This document shows, in pieces, positions 1 to 11,059 of a stretch of DNA of 64,000 nucleotides (positions are counted from its first letter, which is position 1; the number at the start of each line of letters is the position of its first letter). Below the pieces are notes generated by a model. That model worked only from the letters and a program-made list of their open reading frames with translations. It was not told the origin of the DNA and did not search any database. Origin of the DNA: Zygnema cylindricum (lineage: Eukaryota > Streptophyta > Zygnematophyceae > Zygnematales > Zygnemataceae); contig JBBHKE010003142.1 of NCBI GenBank assembly GCA_037447655.1, positions 90,911 to 154,910 on the forward strand, read 5' to 3'. A program made the position numbers and the translations under genes.

Positions 1-62
1 GAATTCGTGCCTAACTTCTAATAGTCATCTCTATTGTTTCCTTGGCTCTCCTTTGTTCACAG

Positions 63-3000
63 TCGACTTCAATGGCATCCCCACATGTGTCAGAGGAGGC
101 TGTGTATTTATGCACAGGAAACCCCATGCCCAGGGATATTGAGCAGATTGCCTTTTGGCTTCTAAATGATACTTTTTTGGATGCCTACCAGAGTATCTCC
201 TCTTTAGATAAAACTTGCTCTCTTCAATTATGAGCGTTGTGGCTGGATTCATCTTTGATACCTCCGGCCTTGGAACAAACATGTGGTTAAACTTTGTTTC
301 TTGTTGCCTTTGAGTAAAACAAAAGTCGACAGTCCTATCCTCATCGGACACTCTGGCAGTCTTGGAAACCAGATCCTTAAACAGGAAGCTTCTCGACGAG
401 GTCTTTTCTCTTTTTGTTGTTTGGCTTTCCTGAAAACTTGAGATCGCAATCAGCGAGCCTGTGGTTCCTGAGTTTCTGGAAAACGGTTTATCTCTTGCTT
501 TATGTTTTTTGTGTTTCACTTCTTTGGTTTGGGCAAGAGCTCCCCTATTGCGGGCTTTCCTTGACCTCGTCGCAGATGTTGTAGAAATGAAAACCCAAAA
601 AGGGCTGGCGTTGGTGGACATTGTTCGGCAACTCCAACCGTAAGGATTCAGCAGAAGAGGCTAAGTTGTTTCTTTTGCTAAGCTCAAGATATTAGGAGGC
701 TTCTCTACGCCCATATGCTTTCCATGGGTCTTTTCGAGTTCGCTGCAAGCATTTTAGTGTTGTTCTTTCCCCTTGTATTCAGGGTCCCGCCTTTTTTGTT
801 CATAGTTTTTCTCTTCGCAGAGACGGGCACGATGCTTTTAAATAAAGGGATGGCCTCATGGACTCACAACTTTCATTCCACCTCTTTGGTTGGGTCCAAC
901 CTTTTGCAGATTTGTGATGCGAATCGACATGCCGGCAGCCGTTCGAATGGCGGTGCTGGATGCCATGGCTGATGTAGAGTGAGTGCCCAACTTATCCTTG
1001 AATCTTTTGTTTCTAATGATTTTACTAGGGAAAATATCCAATCAAGACAGTTTGTCGTTTTTAGCAATGCATTGCATCTGTCGAATTTTGAACAAGTATC
1101 GCAATTTGAAAAGTCTCGTGTATCGCGGCCTAATATTTTACAAGGCGATGTTGTATTCTATGCGATCCAAATTTGATACGCACAATACTGTATGTAAGGT
1201 ATTGTATATATAGTACAGGTTCTGAACTGCACGTTATGTGCCTGTACTCTAGCATTTATTGACATAAACTAACCTGCAAACCAAAAGTATAGCTACTTGG
1301 CACCAATCATTGCTCAGTTCTGTTTGAGTTTGAAAATAAAAGCCTGCAAAGCTGGAAGTGCTTTGTTATTTTCTTACTCAAATATGATCCACAACCGTAT
1401 TGAACCCAATAAAGAATAGTTACTTAATATTTTACACCGCTTTGTGTCCATTTTAATGTAAGACACTTGATAAAATTCAAATTAACCTGAGCTAGGTGAA
1501 AGCTTTGTTGAAAACGACAAAGCAGAAAACGCCACTTCAGAACCCTTTGAATATGCCTGTCGGGTGCACGTCTAATCGGACGGCAATTAATTTAGCTGTG
1601 TTTTTTCTGGACATGGTCCGGTAACATACATATGTCATTATTTAAAGCAGGTTTGTTTCTATCTGCGATTCGTATCAATGACTTAGTTATACCGGCACTT
1701 CCCGGCAAAAAATCAGTCCTCTCTCGTGATACTTCACCAAGGTGTTGCTTCGAGAGCCTTTGCAGAGTCGTTTATCGTGATGTTGATTCATCTATTTATG
1801 GAGTCATGAAAAAGTTGAGAAGTACTTGGTTTACACATAACTGAAAGTTCCATACGTTACTACGTGTATAATATATATGTGTAAATACTTTACTTGCACA
1901 TACCGTTAACTGCCTTGAATGTCTTTTAGCAAATGTGAAATATTTAGCTGTGTTGGGTATGGAGCGAATTCACGCTCTTTTAATTGCAAACTATCAAACT
2001 ATCAAATTATTGAGCAGCTAAAAATTTCATAGTTTTTGAATTTGCAGACGATATTGTGACAGCTCACTATAATTGACTGATAAATGTATGGTACAACAGT
2101 TAAATATGTAGCAGATTGAGGAGATGTGTTGACAAGATATTTTTCCGAACCTTCATTGACCATTTTTGATTGGACGATGCTGTTAACGCTGAAATCCTGC
2201 AGAAGGCAATCTGAATAATCAATGTTGAAGTTACAGACCCAAAAAATTGCTACAGTCAACAGGATCCTTTACAGTACTGTTTGTACAGGCAATCCATTAC
2301 AGTGCTGTACTGTACAGTACTGTACTGTACTGTACTGTACTGAACCTTGCGTTTTTCGCGCTACGGACAAAGTGTGAGACTTTTACTCTCGACGTCCACA
2401 CTCGTTTCGTTTTACGACGCGCCGCGCCGCGCCGCGCGGACGTCCTGTGTATAAATATGTTTAGGGTTTTTTTCTCATTCGTGTTCTTTTTTATTAAAAA
2501 AAAAACACAACCAATAACCCTATGACCCTAAAATCGCAAGGTACCCGGGCAGTACTTTGCGAAGTGTGGGACTAACTCGTTTTTTGAACCTGTGTCCTTA
2601 TGTCCACACGAACCACACCGTGGGCCAAAATTTAAGAAACCTAGTCTGTACTGAATCTTGCAACCTTTTGGCCCGCACAGGCGTCCCGAAGGGGTCCGCG
2701 TCGCCTCAACCTCCCGTTTTCTCCCCGCGACCGTATGTTTAGGGTCTTTTTTATCTGTTTTAGTTTTTTTAATATTAAAAAAACAAATACTAAATGGCCC
2801 TAAACATATAAACCCTAGTTCACATACCCGATTCTGCGAGGTGCCGAAGCTCCCGCGAGGTCCCCAAGGTCCCACAAATGTATGGAGAGATGTTCCGAAC
2901 CCATGCTGTACTGTATTGTACTGTAATGTACTGTACTGTGCTGTGACGAATGTGTATCTCTTCATTTACGGACAATAGTGCAAGATTACTCTGGAGGAAG

Positions 3001-3886
3001 TTTTTGGAAGCTACATGGCTCACGATAACAAAAAAAGCTGATGTATAACCCCAGCCTTTTGCTCCTCCCGCTGGACTCGAACCAGCGACCCTCTGATTAA
3101 CAGTCAGATGCTCTAACCAACTGAGTTAAGGAGGAAAATATATACTGAGGACTGAAACTGTACTGTACTGTTCTGTACTTATAAATTTTCAACGTTGCAG
3201 TGAGTGCGGTCAAAACGGAAGTAGTGGGATACTGCCGAAATTGCAATGTTGTGATAATCAGCAAGTAGATATATTATCATATCAAGACCCCCCAGAATAT
3301 TATTTATTGAACATCACCAAAACCATCTCAATATACAACATTACTATCTACTTAGAAAAAGTCGGATGACAAGCCCCTTCTCTGTACATGCTAGCATCAC
3401 TTTGATATAACCCTCAATTCAATGCTTATCTTTCAAATTTAAATCACCTTGCCAGTTTAAATATTATAATTATTGTGTTTTCAATGGATCGATTCCATAC
3501 ACCATTTATCAAGACCGTCTTAAACACCAATCACCAAACTTGGGCAGATCCTCTGACTAAGCAGCGCTAGTATTTGAAAGTTGAGCTTTGTCCAGGCACT
3601 AACTTTGTTTTTGCTTTTTGGAAGACTTGTGGCTATATGCTCTGTTGAAAGATAATATGAAAGTACATTTGCTACATAAAGCTCATCACATGTCACATGT
3701 GTGACTCATCCTATTTGTATGAGAACATGTACTCTTGTTGTCAATCATGTACAGTCTATGATCATTTCAGGATGGGTCTTTTGCAGGTACCGGCTTGCTT
3801 TTGGCACAAATGAAAAACTACAGTTAGGGGCCATTGTTGGTTCATTTTCGAAAGCACGAGCAGCTCTTGTTGCTTCGGCTGTATGA
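63..3886 (+). CDS. RFC5: Replication factor C subunit 5 (36-kDa small subunit; plant RFC3), last four exons, 5' part outside window
   Basis: This is a small subunit of the RFC clamp loader, the nuclear AAA+ complex that opens and loads PCNA at primer-template junctions. Four exons join in phase: 63-192, 576-639, 910-978 and 3787-3886 (363 nt, 120 aa plus TGA). All introns are GT-AG. The product contains HVSEEAVYLCTGNP, KTQKGLALVDIV, MADVEYRLAFGTNEKLQLG and SFSKARAALV. These match the C-terminal collar domain of the human RFC5 / plant RFC3 family (CTGHP, KGLALHDI, MADIEYRLSVGTNEKIQL). The ATPase domain must lie left of position 1. The last intron (979-3786, 2.8 kb) is much longer than the others and holds a tRNA-like gene, GTACT repeats and a possible retroelement remnant. 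AATAAA at 4011 may be the polyadenylation signal. The family call is from remembered family sequence, with no search run. Confidence 0.9.
2290..2345. repeat. GTACT microsatellite, copy 1
   Basis: This is a run of TACTG/GTACT pentamers with a few variants, inside the last RFC5 intron. A second, more degenerate run lies about 560 bp downstream at 2905-2945. A short trace is present near 3160-3176. The sequence is partly self-complementary and could fold. Confidence 0.8.
2460..2820. repeat. Two local inverted repeats with TTTAGGG/CCCTAAA ends and A/T-rich loops
   Basis: Near 2458-2530 and again near 2738-2815, a TTTAGGG-type word is followed by a T-run, an A-run and then CCCTA. Each can therefore fold into a hairpin. 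The two are diverged copies of the same arrangement and are bracketed by the GTACT microsatellites. They probably belong to one inserted repeat, but no target duplication could be defined. Confidence 0.4.
2905..2945. repeat. GTACT microsatellite, copy 2
   Basis: This is a degenerate pentamer run similar to that at 2290-2345. Together the two flank an intronic repeat block in RFC5. Confidence 0.7.
3062..3135 (-). tRNA. tRNA-Asn(GTT)-like gene, antisense in the last RFC5 intron
   Basis: Read on the - strand, 74 nt fold as a tRNA. The seven-pair acceptor stem is TCCTCCT with GGGAGGA (one T-G pair), and the discriminator is G. The anticodon arm is TCTGA-CTGTTAA-TCAGA, giving anticodon GTT. The T arm is GCTGG-TTCGAGT-CCAGC and carries a perfect B-box, GGTTCGAGTCC. 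There is no intron and CCA is not encoded. A T7 run about 25-30 nt past the 3' end could stop RNA polymerase III. The D-stem reads ACTC/GAGC, so pair 10-25 is A-C instead of G-C, and the A-box is weakened at the same base. The T1-A72 acceptor with G73 resembles bacterial and organellar tRNA-Asn more than the nuclear plant type, which starts with G. It may be an organelle-derived or decayed copy. Confidence 0.8.
3482..3655 (+). pseudogene. Possible remnant of the 3' end of a copia-type polyprotein
   Basis: A short frame reads NHQTWADPLTKQR followed by a stop. This resembles the ADPLTK/ADIFTK motif at the end of the RNase H region in copia polyproteins. Upstream it reads DRFHTPFIKT. No reverse transcriptase, integrase or LTR was found nearby. 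The piece sits inside the RFC5 intron. The call rests on one short motif. Confidence 0.25.
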
Positions 3887-4010
3887 ATGGGAGGGTGAGG
3901 TAAAAGAATTTAGGGTTAAGGATTTATATGACGTTCGAAAATCTATATGTACAACATCAATTGATTCATTCTTCACGGGGATACATGTGCAACCCCTTCT
4001 GTAAAGTCTG

Positions 4011-4016
4011 AATAAA
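4011..4016 (+). promoter_or_regulatory. Candidate polyadenylation signal of RFC5
   Basis: AATAAA lies 125 nt after the RFC5 stop codon, in AT-rich sequence. Its position suits a 3' UTR, but the motif alone is weak evidence. Confidence 0.4.
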
Positions 4017-4029
4017 TGCTATTATGGTG

Positions 4030-6430
4030 GTTCTTTCTTCGAGAATTGTTCTGTGGTGGGGAATTTTTCAATTCACGTTTTTAGAGGTGAAAATGTTTAT
4101 GGGACATCTTCATGATTCATAGTAAAATTTGACTTCTATAACCGGTGGTCTACAGCAAATGAAGAGAGTAAGTTAATGACAGAAAGACCAATAATCAAGA
4201 CAATAGTATAGTTTTTAGTGTTTCTTAAACCGACATTCAAGATAATTTCTTGGTGGTGTAAACAGAAATTCTTGTTTTTATGGTGTACATAATGGTGTAC
4301 ATTAAACGGCTTCAGCATATGAACAACCAGGAGAGTTGAATACGTCGCCTTTTTTTTTTTTTTTTTCAGTGTGGAGAATCCTGACCTGCACATCGTAGCT
4401 TACAACCACAAATAACGGAGGCAAATGTTGCTGAACTAGGACAAATGCAGAACAATCGTGAACCTTTATGATTTATCCCAGGAACAAATATGATTCACTT
4501 CCACTCCCTGGAACTGTTTGCTATGGACATCATGATTTAAGTTGATCAAACAAATTGCCTTATCGTCGTCATGATAGTGCATCGGCCTTGAGAAAGTTAT
4601 GTCAGGCAAACAAAGCTTTAAAACAAGAACAATCACAAACCAAGTAGCAAAAACAGAGGTTGGTGAGCATGTCTGTCAGCTCCACTGAGATGCAGCTACT
4701 ATCTCAAAGCAATCAAACAAAAGGTGTTGCATGTTCTCCATGCCAGCGTAGATACAACTTGATAATGACAGGGGAAAAGTTTTAGTTTTTTGCAGGTTTT
4801 CAACACTAAATATACTAGGTAGAATTTAACGCCAGATAACATAGGACCATTTCCCTTTAATTACTTACTACATTTCACATGCGTATGCCTGCATCACCCT
4901 TCAATAGCTACTGCCCGTACCTTGATTTCCAGATGACAGAAATCGTGACAACTATCATTGCAGAGAGACTGTTTTGACCAAAACACTCAAAATTCTATTA
5001 CACCAAGGCGGCCATGCTATTTTCCAATGCAGATACAATGAAGCCTGAAGAACTTGTCATCGTCATTAAAAAGCATACTGGGCAACGACCATGGACTTTT
5101 TTCTAGGATTTTCAAGATTGTTCAAGTAATATGAACCCCGGGTGGTTATTTTGCAATTTCGTGAAAGGTATTCAATGATCTCAACAGGCATGTTTTTTCA
5201 GGTTGAACAGCGCCTAATCGGCCGTCCCCTTAAAAGAAGCAGAAAACTCAAATTAATACTTTGCTTGATTTCTTAATTTGGTGGATTGGCACCCCTGTGT
5301 ATGAGTTAGTATTTTTATGTTTTTAGCACCTTGCATCTCTTTCACCCTACCTGTCCCATGAGCTTGATTTGGCTTTCCTGATGGACAGTTAACATTCATG
5401 GCGATAACCACAACCGTGACCACCGTGTCGATGACGATGAAGATGACTCGACCATGACATTCCTTCACTGTATGGTATCACTCGTATGGCTGGCAAAACA
5501 ACTTGGTTAAGAAAATCGTTTATATTCATGTGTTTCGCACAAGAGATATTCTGACTGCTGAAGACAGTCCTTCCTCTGTGCAAGATTAGGTGTGAGCCTG
5601 TAATGGTGACCGTCTAATCCTCCGGTCACCTTAAATATATCTTTTTGCTCAGTATCGTCGCCTCGAGTTGTGCGTGGGTGTGAACATCTCGAACACACGA
5701 CGATGCTAAAAAACGACCACGAATTCAGGATCTGAAAGAAAGTTGAGACATGAATTGCCGTTCATTAACTTTTTGCTTCTCTTACAGACTTGTGCCTAAC
5801 ACCCGTGAGTAGTAACTGGGTTCACACCAACTGCTGCAGCTGCAGCAGTGGTTGTCCGCGTTGCTACTTCCTTTGCCGTTGCCGTTGTCGTTACCGCTAC
5901 CGTTACCGTTATCGTTTGCTGGTAGCTGAACGAGTGGCCGACGGAAGATTGTTTTATTCATAAATATTTTAAAAATCAATTCAAGGCATATGCAGCAGGG
6001 AGATTTACAGTAAAAAAAATGGACTCGAATTCACTGGTTATGTGCTCCTCATTTTGAAAGGCATTCCAAGATAAATTTGAAAACTTCCCTGCCATGCGAA
6101 GATAAAAATGATTCACCATACTTCAAATATTGGACAAACAACGATTCTATCAAGGGCAAAAACTGGCCCTCACTGCTTTGCCAATACAGTTGCCAATCCT
6201 CGTCCACCGTCTCCATTTTTTACACAAAAGTTACTACAAGCATGCCTTTATCGATAAATGGACATGTTTTTTTTTACCCCGTTTATTCATTGAAGATAGA
6301 GTACGGCAATGTTCATCAACCAACAGATTTGGCGTTGAATGGATCAAAGGATAAACAACAAATTAGTAGCCTGTCCCTGCTCCTCCACTGACAGAAATAT
6401 ACATAATAACTACCCTCTTTGCCTGTAATC
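4030..6430. other. Spacer without a recognised gene
   Basis: No open frame here shows a recognisable domain or a consistent exon series. A short degenerate array of CCGTTA/CCGTTG hexamers lies at about 5868-5918. An 18-nt poly(T) run is near 4350-4368. The rest is AT-rich and unremarkable. Confidence 0.5.
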
Positions 6431-6433
6431 CTT

Positions 6434-7367
6434 TCATATTGCTAGCTGTCCTGTAACCATGAGAACAATAGTAATTGTCATCAACACGAACTTCACTGTA
6501 GACGATTTTTTATTTTGGCTATCCATATCCTCAACTTCACGTGTACTGTTTTCGAATGTAGCCGCCGTGTTATTGGTTGGACGTTCCAAATCACTACTGT
6601 TTTCTCTGTCACTGTCGATCTGAAATGTTGTCATGATCGAATCTGTTTCAAAGACAAGAAGGTTGATTCCAGAGTTAGAAATCAGTCCAAAGTCAAAGGG
6701 CAGAGTAGTTATTGCTCCTCAAGACAGCGGCTATAAAAAATCACACAAGTTTTGTGCATTTTGCAGTAGAGATGGCAATGGTGTTCAAAGTTACCTCCAT
6801 GATAATCCTTTGGAGCATGATAATTGTTTGACGCATGATAATCGTTTGACTTATGAAGCTGATGGAATTTGCTTTTTTGCAAATCTATAGATGAAAATCC
6901 TTGTACATTGTCTGCGTAAGGAAGCTGCCTCCTGATGCAGGCAAGCGATCCTTGCAGGTATAGTGCTGCGGAGCAGTTTTTATGGCATGGTGAAACTTCT
7001 AGTTTAAGTTTCAAAAGTTGGCGTGTGCTTGAGCTATCGGAGAAACCTACAAAAAATTCATGATATTCAAAGTGAACATCGCTTTCAATGAAATTAAGAC
7101 ATTTTAAAGTTGAAAGGCTGATACCTTGACAAAAAAGTCCAGCAACCATTGTTACAAATCCTCCTTCTCATAAAAGCTGAAACGTTTTCGATGATCTCTC
7201 CTGCAGTTAATGTGCTAAAGGAGAACCATTTTCAAATTCGATAAACCTGACAAAAGTTAGTTTTAGCAGGTGTTACCTGTATCAAATACATTTGTTTGAA
7301 CTGGATTTTCTCCCAATCCTCCATGTTCTTCAGTAGCGTGTTCACTTAAAATTCGTTGAATTAAATG
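6434..7367 (-). CDS. Possible small multi-exon membrane-protein gene (uncertain)
   Basis: I do not recognise this gene. Several exon-like pieces lie on the - strand. One at 7277-7367 is bounded by CAG and GTAACA and reads HLIQRILSEHATEEHGG. The frame near 6840-7070 reads GFSDSSSTRQLLKLKLEV. A terminal frame ending at 6434 reads ENSTREVEDMDSQ and then a hydrophobic stretch, KFVLMTITIVLMVTG, before its stop. That ending looks like a C-terminal membrane anchor. An ATG-led frame starting near 7590 with a basic, Leu-rich beginning (MKSKTFIWRRLLRLLSLLV) could be an N-terminal membrane segment. I could not join all pieces in one consistent phase, so exon structure and even the existence of the gene are unproven. 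Confidence 0.2.
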
Positions 7368-7587
7368 CTGTAAGGACAGTTGTAACCAACAGATCGATTA
7401 GAGAGAAACCAGCCAACCTTTCATATGCCTTGCTCAATCTGAATACCGCAATAACAATCAGTGATCTACTGCATTCCAAATAACTATCTTTTTATATTGA
7501 CAGCAACCAGCAAAAGAAGATCACTTTGGCAGCCACCAGCAAAGACAGAAGTCTCAGCAGTCGCCTCCAAATAAACGTCTTCGATTT

Positions 7588-7700
7588 CATGGTAATTTCA
7601 ACCTGCGATGCCTTCTGCAGTCCAATGAATCAGGTATTTGATTTCACGGAATTTCTGCAGGTAATTTCGACCTGCGATGCCTTCGATCCTCCAACAAATC
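7588..7700. repeat. Short direct repeat
   Basis: The phrase GGTAATTTCNACCTGCGATG followed by CCTTC occurs twice, at about 7589 and 7659, with CCAA(T/C) sequence after each copy. It is a local duplication of unknown meaning. Confidence 0.5.
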
Positions 7701-7849
7701 GAGTTTTCGTGAAAGCCGCCGTCTATAGTCTTCAAGGTTCAGGGACGGGAAAAGGCACCCAGTGCTCTTTCTGTACTATAGGTTTGATGTTCGAAAAAAC
7801 TGGAAACGCTGTATCCTGTCACCTCGTCTAGGTCCCCTACAGGACAGTA

Positions 7850-8094
7850 CACCGCGAATCGTAATTAGAGTAAATTACTCTAATTCGGTCGCTCGAAATT
7901 TCGACTCTATGACATCAAATAGAGTAAACGATTCTAATTTTTTCATTATTATAATTTAGGTAAGTTTAATTAGCGTAACAGAATTGTTATATAGGTTCGT
8001 TTTAAATAGTGTTAAATTATTATATTTAAGGTATCAATGTCAAAATTTTGGGGTGCCGATATAGAGTACATAAGGCTAATAACGATTCACGGTG
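7850..8094. mobile_element. MITE, family A (CACCGCGAATCG ends), TA-flanked
   Basis: The ends are CACCGCGAATCGTAATTAG on the left and CTAATAACGATTCACGGTG on the right, each flanked by TA. Its right-hand part (GGGGTGCCGATATAG...) is shared with the copies at 26056, 26281 and 46880. It is non-coding. The TA flanks suggest a mariner/Stowaway-like target, but the family assignment is open. Confidence 0.8.
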
Positions 8095-8101
8095 TACAGT
8101 A

Positions 8102-8601
8102 CACCGCGAATCGTAATTAGAGTAATGAAAAAATTAGAGTACAAAAACTAAAAAAACAAATAGAGTAATTAGCGCTAATTTATGTCATAGAGCAGTTTCA
8201 ACTATGAAGTTTACTCTAATTTATTTAAGTACTCTAATTTGGCACGCTAATATCCTCTACTGTAAATAAGGTATTTAAACAGAATTTGGCAAAAACGTAC
8301 AGTTTATCGTCACTATGACGTTTGCACTACGTGGTATGTTAAAACGCAGTTACATGATAACGGCCTGTATTAAATCATTATTTGTACTTTTTTACTTAAT
8401 AAAGTACAATTTTGCACGGTCGGAGGTCGTCCGTATTCCACACTATTTAAAACGAACCTATATTAGAATTAAAAACTCTAATTAAACCTCACCTAAATTA
8501 GAATAATGAAAAATTAGAATCGATTACTCTATTCGATGTGATAGAGTCGAAATTTCGAGCGACCGAATTAGAGTAATTTACTCTAATTACGATTCGCGGT
8601 G
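8102..8601. mobile_element. MITE, family A, left member of a head-to-head pair
   Basis: Both ends carry CACCGCGAATCG in inverted orientation next to TA. The interior is rich in ACTCTAATT words. Its right half is the near-exact reverse complement of the left half of the next element, which starts 6 bp further on. Confidence 0.8.
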
Positions 8602-8606
8602 TATTA

Positions 8607-9222
8607 CACCGCGAATCGTAATTAGAGTAAATTACTCTAATTCGGTCGCTCGAAATTTCGACTCTATCACATCCAATAGAGTAATCGATTCTAATTTTTC
8701 ATTATTCTAATTTAGGTGAGGTTTAATTAGCGTAAAATATTCTAATATAGTTTCGTTTTAAATAGTGTGGAATACGGACGACCTCCGACCGTGCAAAATC
8801 GTACTTTTATAAGTAAAAAGGTACAAACAATGATTTAATAGAATCGCGCTCGCACGTGAAATCGCACTAAACAAAAAATTAATCACATCGAAAAAAAGAC
8901 GTTCGCATAACTCTCGTCCGTCGACAGCATCGTCGTTAGTGTGAAAATTAACTGACATTCAATGCGACAAATATTATTAGCGTCATAATGACGTCAATAC
9001 TATACAGGACTGACACATTTTGTACGTCTACGTAATTTAGTGTTCATAATTATCGCGCACATAATTATCGCCGACATTACCCAATATAGAATAACTAAAT
9101 AAATTAGAGTAAACTTCATAGTTGAAAAAGCTCTATCACATAAATTAGCGTCAATTACTCTAATTGTTTCTTTTTGTTTTTTTACTCTAATTTTTTCATT
9201 ACTCTAATTACGATTCGCGGTG
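8607..9222. mobile_element. MITE, family A, right member of a head-to-head pair
   Basis: This is an inverted copy of the 8102-8601 element with the same TA-flanked ends. It is about 116 bp longer, mainly in the 8840-8960 stretch. Together 8102-9222 form a palindrome of about 1.1 kb. Confidence 0.8.
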
Positions 9223-9384
9223 TAATGTACTATGCGTTCGTACTGAACGGGCTAACAGTATATCCGTTTCCAATTACTTTCGCACATTAAACCTACGATC
9301 TGTATTAATTACACAATATGCCATTACTGTACTACAGTAACCACAAAGAAGAATGTAATCGTACCTTTTACTGCGATTATGGTA

Positions 9385-9566
9385 CCACCGCGAATCGTTA
9401 TTAGCATCAAGGTTTATTTCGCCACTTTAAACATCTTTTCTCCGTACACACTTGTCGGGTTTTCAATTTCATACCGCCAACCGGAAGCTGAGATTGTTAC
9501 CTTTCAATCGCAACCGTCAGATCCACAATCCGACAAGTATGTACGGGAAAAGATGTTTTAATGTCT
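9385..9566. mobile_element. MITE fragment, family B (AACATCTTTTCTCCGTACA interior)
   Basis: It begins CACCGCGAATCGTTATTAG, then has the word CACTTTAAACATCTTTTC. It ends with the inverted word AAAAGATGTTTTA. The complete relative is at 26832-27050 and a diverged one at 32818-33045. The right terminus is missing here. Confidence 0.6.
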
Positions 9567-9578
9567 CCATGTGCATAA

Positions 9579-10352
9579 GGGTATGTCCCCATGTACTTGA
9601 AACTTAGCGAACTTACTTTGCTTCTAACGCAGATCCGGCGGACCCGGATTTCAAGTGTCCCTATGTGTAACACCGAAATTGTTACTTAAGGGTGTGACGA
9701 TTGTATGCGCTGACAATGCCCGTGACGGCTGTCAACTTCTACAATCTGTGATGACGCACGTTATTTTCCGTAACTGCTTGTGACGTCGCGTGACTTTTCG
9801 TGACATTGTACACCTACCGCCATCCAGCATGTGCCGTTTCACGGTTGAAGGAGATGCGCTTTGCCTTTGTGTCTATTGTCGACGTGAAATCGCATCGGAA
9901 CCTTGAGACCCCTGCAAAAAAAAAAATCGTACCGGATGGAAACGGACAAAAAAAAAACAAACTGTGTACTTATCTTTGTCGTATTAAACAAAAACGGACA
10001 AAACATAGCGAATCGTGGACATTTGCGCGTCGCTTGAAATCGTTTGAAATTTTTTGAAAATAACGGCACGTGCAAATATATGTTCCTATTTGTTTACAAA
10101 TAATCCCTAATTTTAAAACACATCGTGCATGTGTTTTAAACTAAAAGTTGAAGATGACGTTTTTTTGTCGTCGAAGTGGGTCGAAAAACTCAAAACGACA
10201 AATTTTCATACATCATAAGATCGAGGATGACGCAAATTGTACTCTACAAATTTGTTATTCCTTCATACGGGCGGAACTTAGGCAGTAAGGCGCTAAGTTT
10301 TACAGCAAAACGACAAAAAAAAACCCTAACTTATACACATGGGGACATACCC
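9579..10352. mobile_element. PIF/Harbinger-like foldback element, copy 1
   Basis: The ends are GGGTATGTCCCCATGT and its reverse complement ACATGGGGACATACCC. TAA sits directly on both outer sides (9576-9578 and 10353-10355). TAA target duplication with GGG-starting inverted ends is typical of PIF/Harbinger MITEs. No transposase is encoded. A small internal palindrome with TAAAACACAT arms lies near 10115-10145. Confidence 0.7.
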
Positions 10353-10355
10353 TAA

Positions 10356-11056
10356 TTAAGGATATTTTTCAGTCATTTTTATGTAAAACTTAGCGTCGTA
10401 CTGCCTAAGTTGCAACCGTACGAAGGATGCGTCATCCTCGACCTTAGGATGTACGAAAATTTGTTGTCTCGTGTTTTTCGACCCACGGCCACGACAAAAA
10501 ACGTCATCTTCAAACTTATGTTTAAAACACATGCGCGATGTGTTTTAAAACTAGGTACTTTCGATAAACAAATAGACGTGCCGTAATTTTCGAAAATTTT
10601 CATACGTTTTCCTAGGACAAAGATTTCGCTATGTTTTGTCCATTTGCATTGAATACGACAAAGAAAAGTACACAATTTGTTTAGTTTTGTCCGTTTTCGT
10701 CCAGTATGGATTTTTTTTTGCACGAGTCTCGAAATTCCGATGCCATTTTACGTTTAGCGGACAGGAGACGCAAAGGCAAAAAGCATCTTCTTCAACCGTG
10801 AAACGGCACGGGTTGGAATGCGATACGTCTAGAATGTCACGGGAAGACATGCGACGTCACAAGCAATTCCAAAAAATAACGTGCGACAACACAGATTGTA
10901 GACATCACATGTATTGTCAACGTATACAATCGTTACAAACGTAAGTTACGATTACGTTCTTACACGTAGGGACATTTAAAAACCGGCTCCGGCGGATCCG
11001 CGCAAAAATACAAAGTAGGTTCGCTCGCTAAGTTACAAGTACATGGGGTCATACCC
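10356..11056. mobile_element. PIF/Harbinger-like element, copy 2, inverted relative to copy 1
   Basis: This is the reverse complement of 9579-10352 with scattered differences. Both carry TGTAAAACTTAGCG, the ACCGTGAAACGGCAC / GTGCCGTTTCACGG arms and the small TTTTAAACACAT palindrome. Its left terminus is degenerate and its right end is CATACCC followed by TAA. Copies 1 and 2 make a palindrome of about 1.48 kb. Confidence 0.7.
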
Positions 11057-11059
11057 TAA

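Noticed and set aside
1-621. 196-codon - strand frame across the left end
   Set aside because: It overlaps RFC5 exons on the opposite strand, and the + strand exons match a known family in phase.
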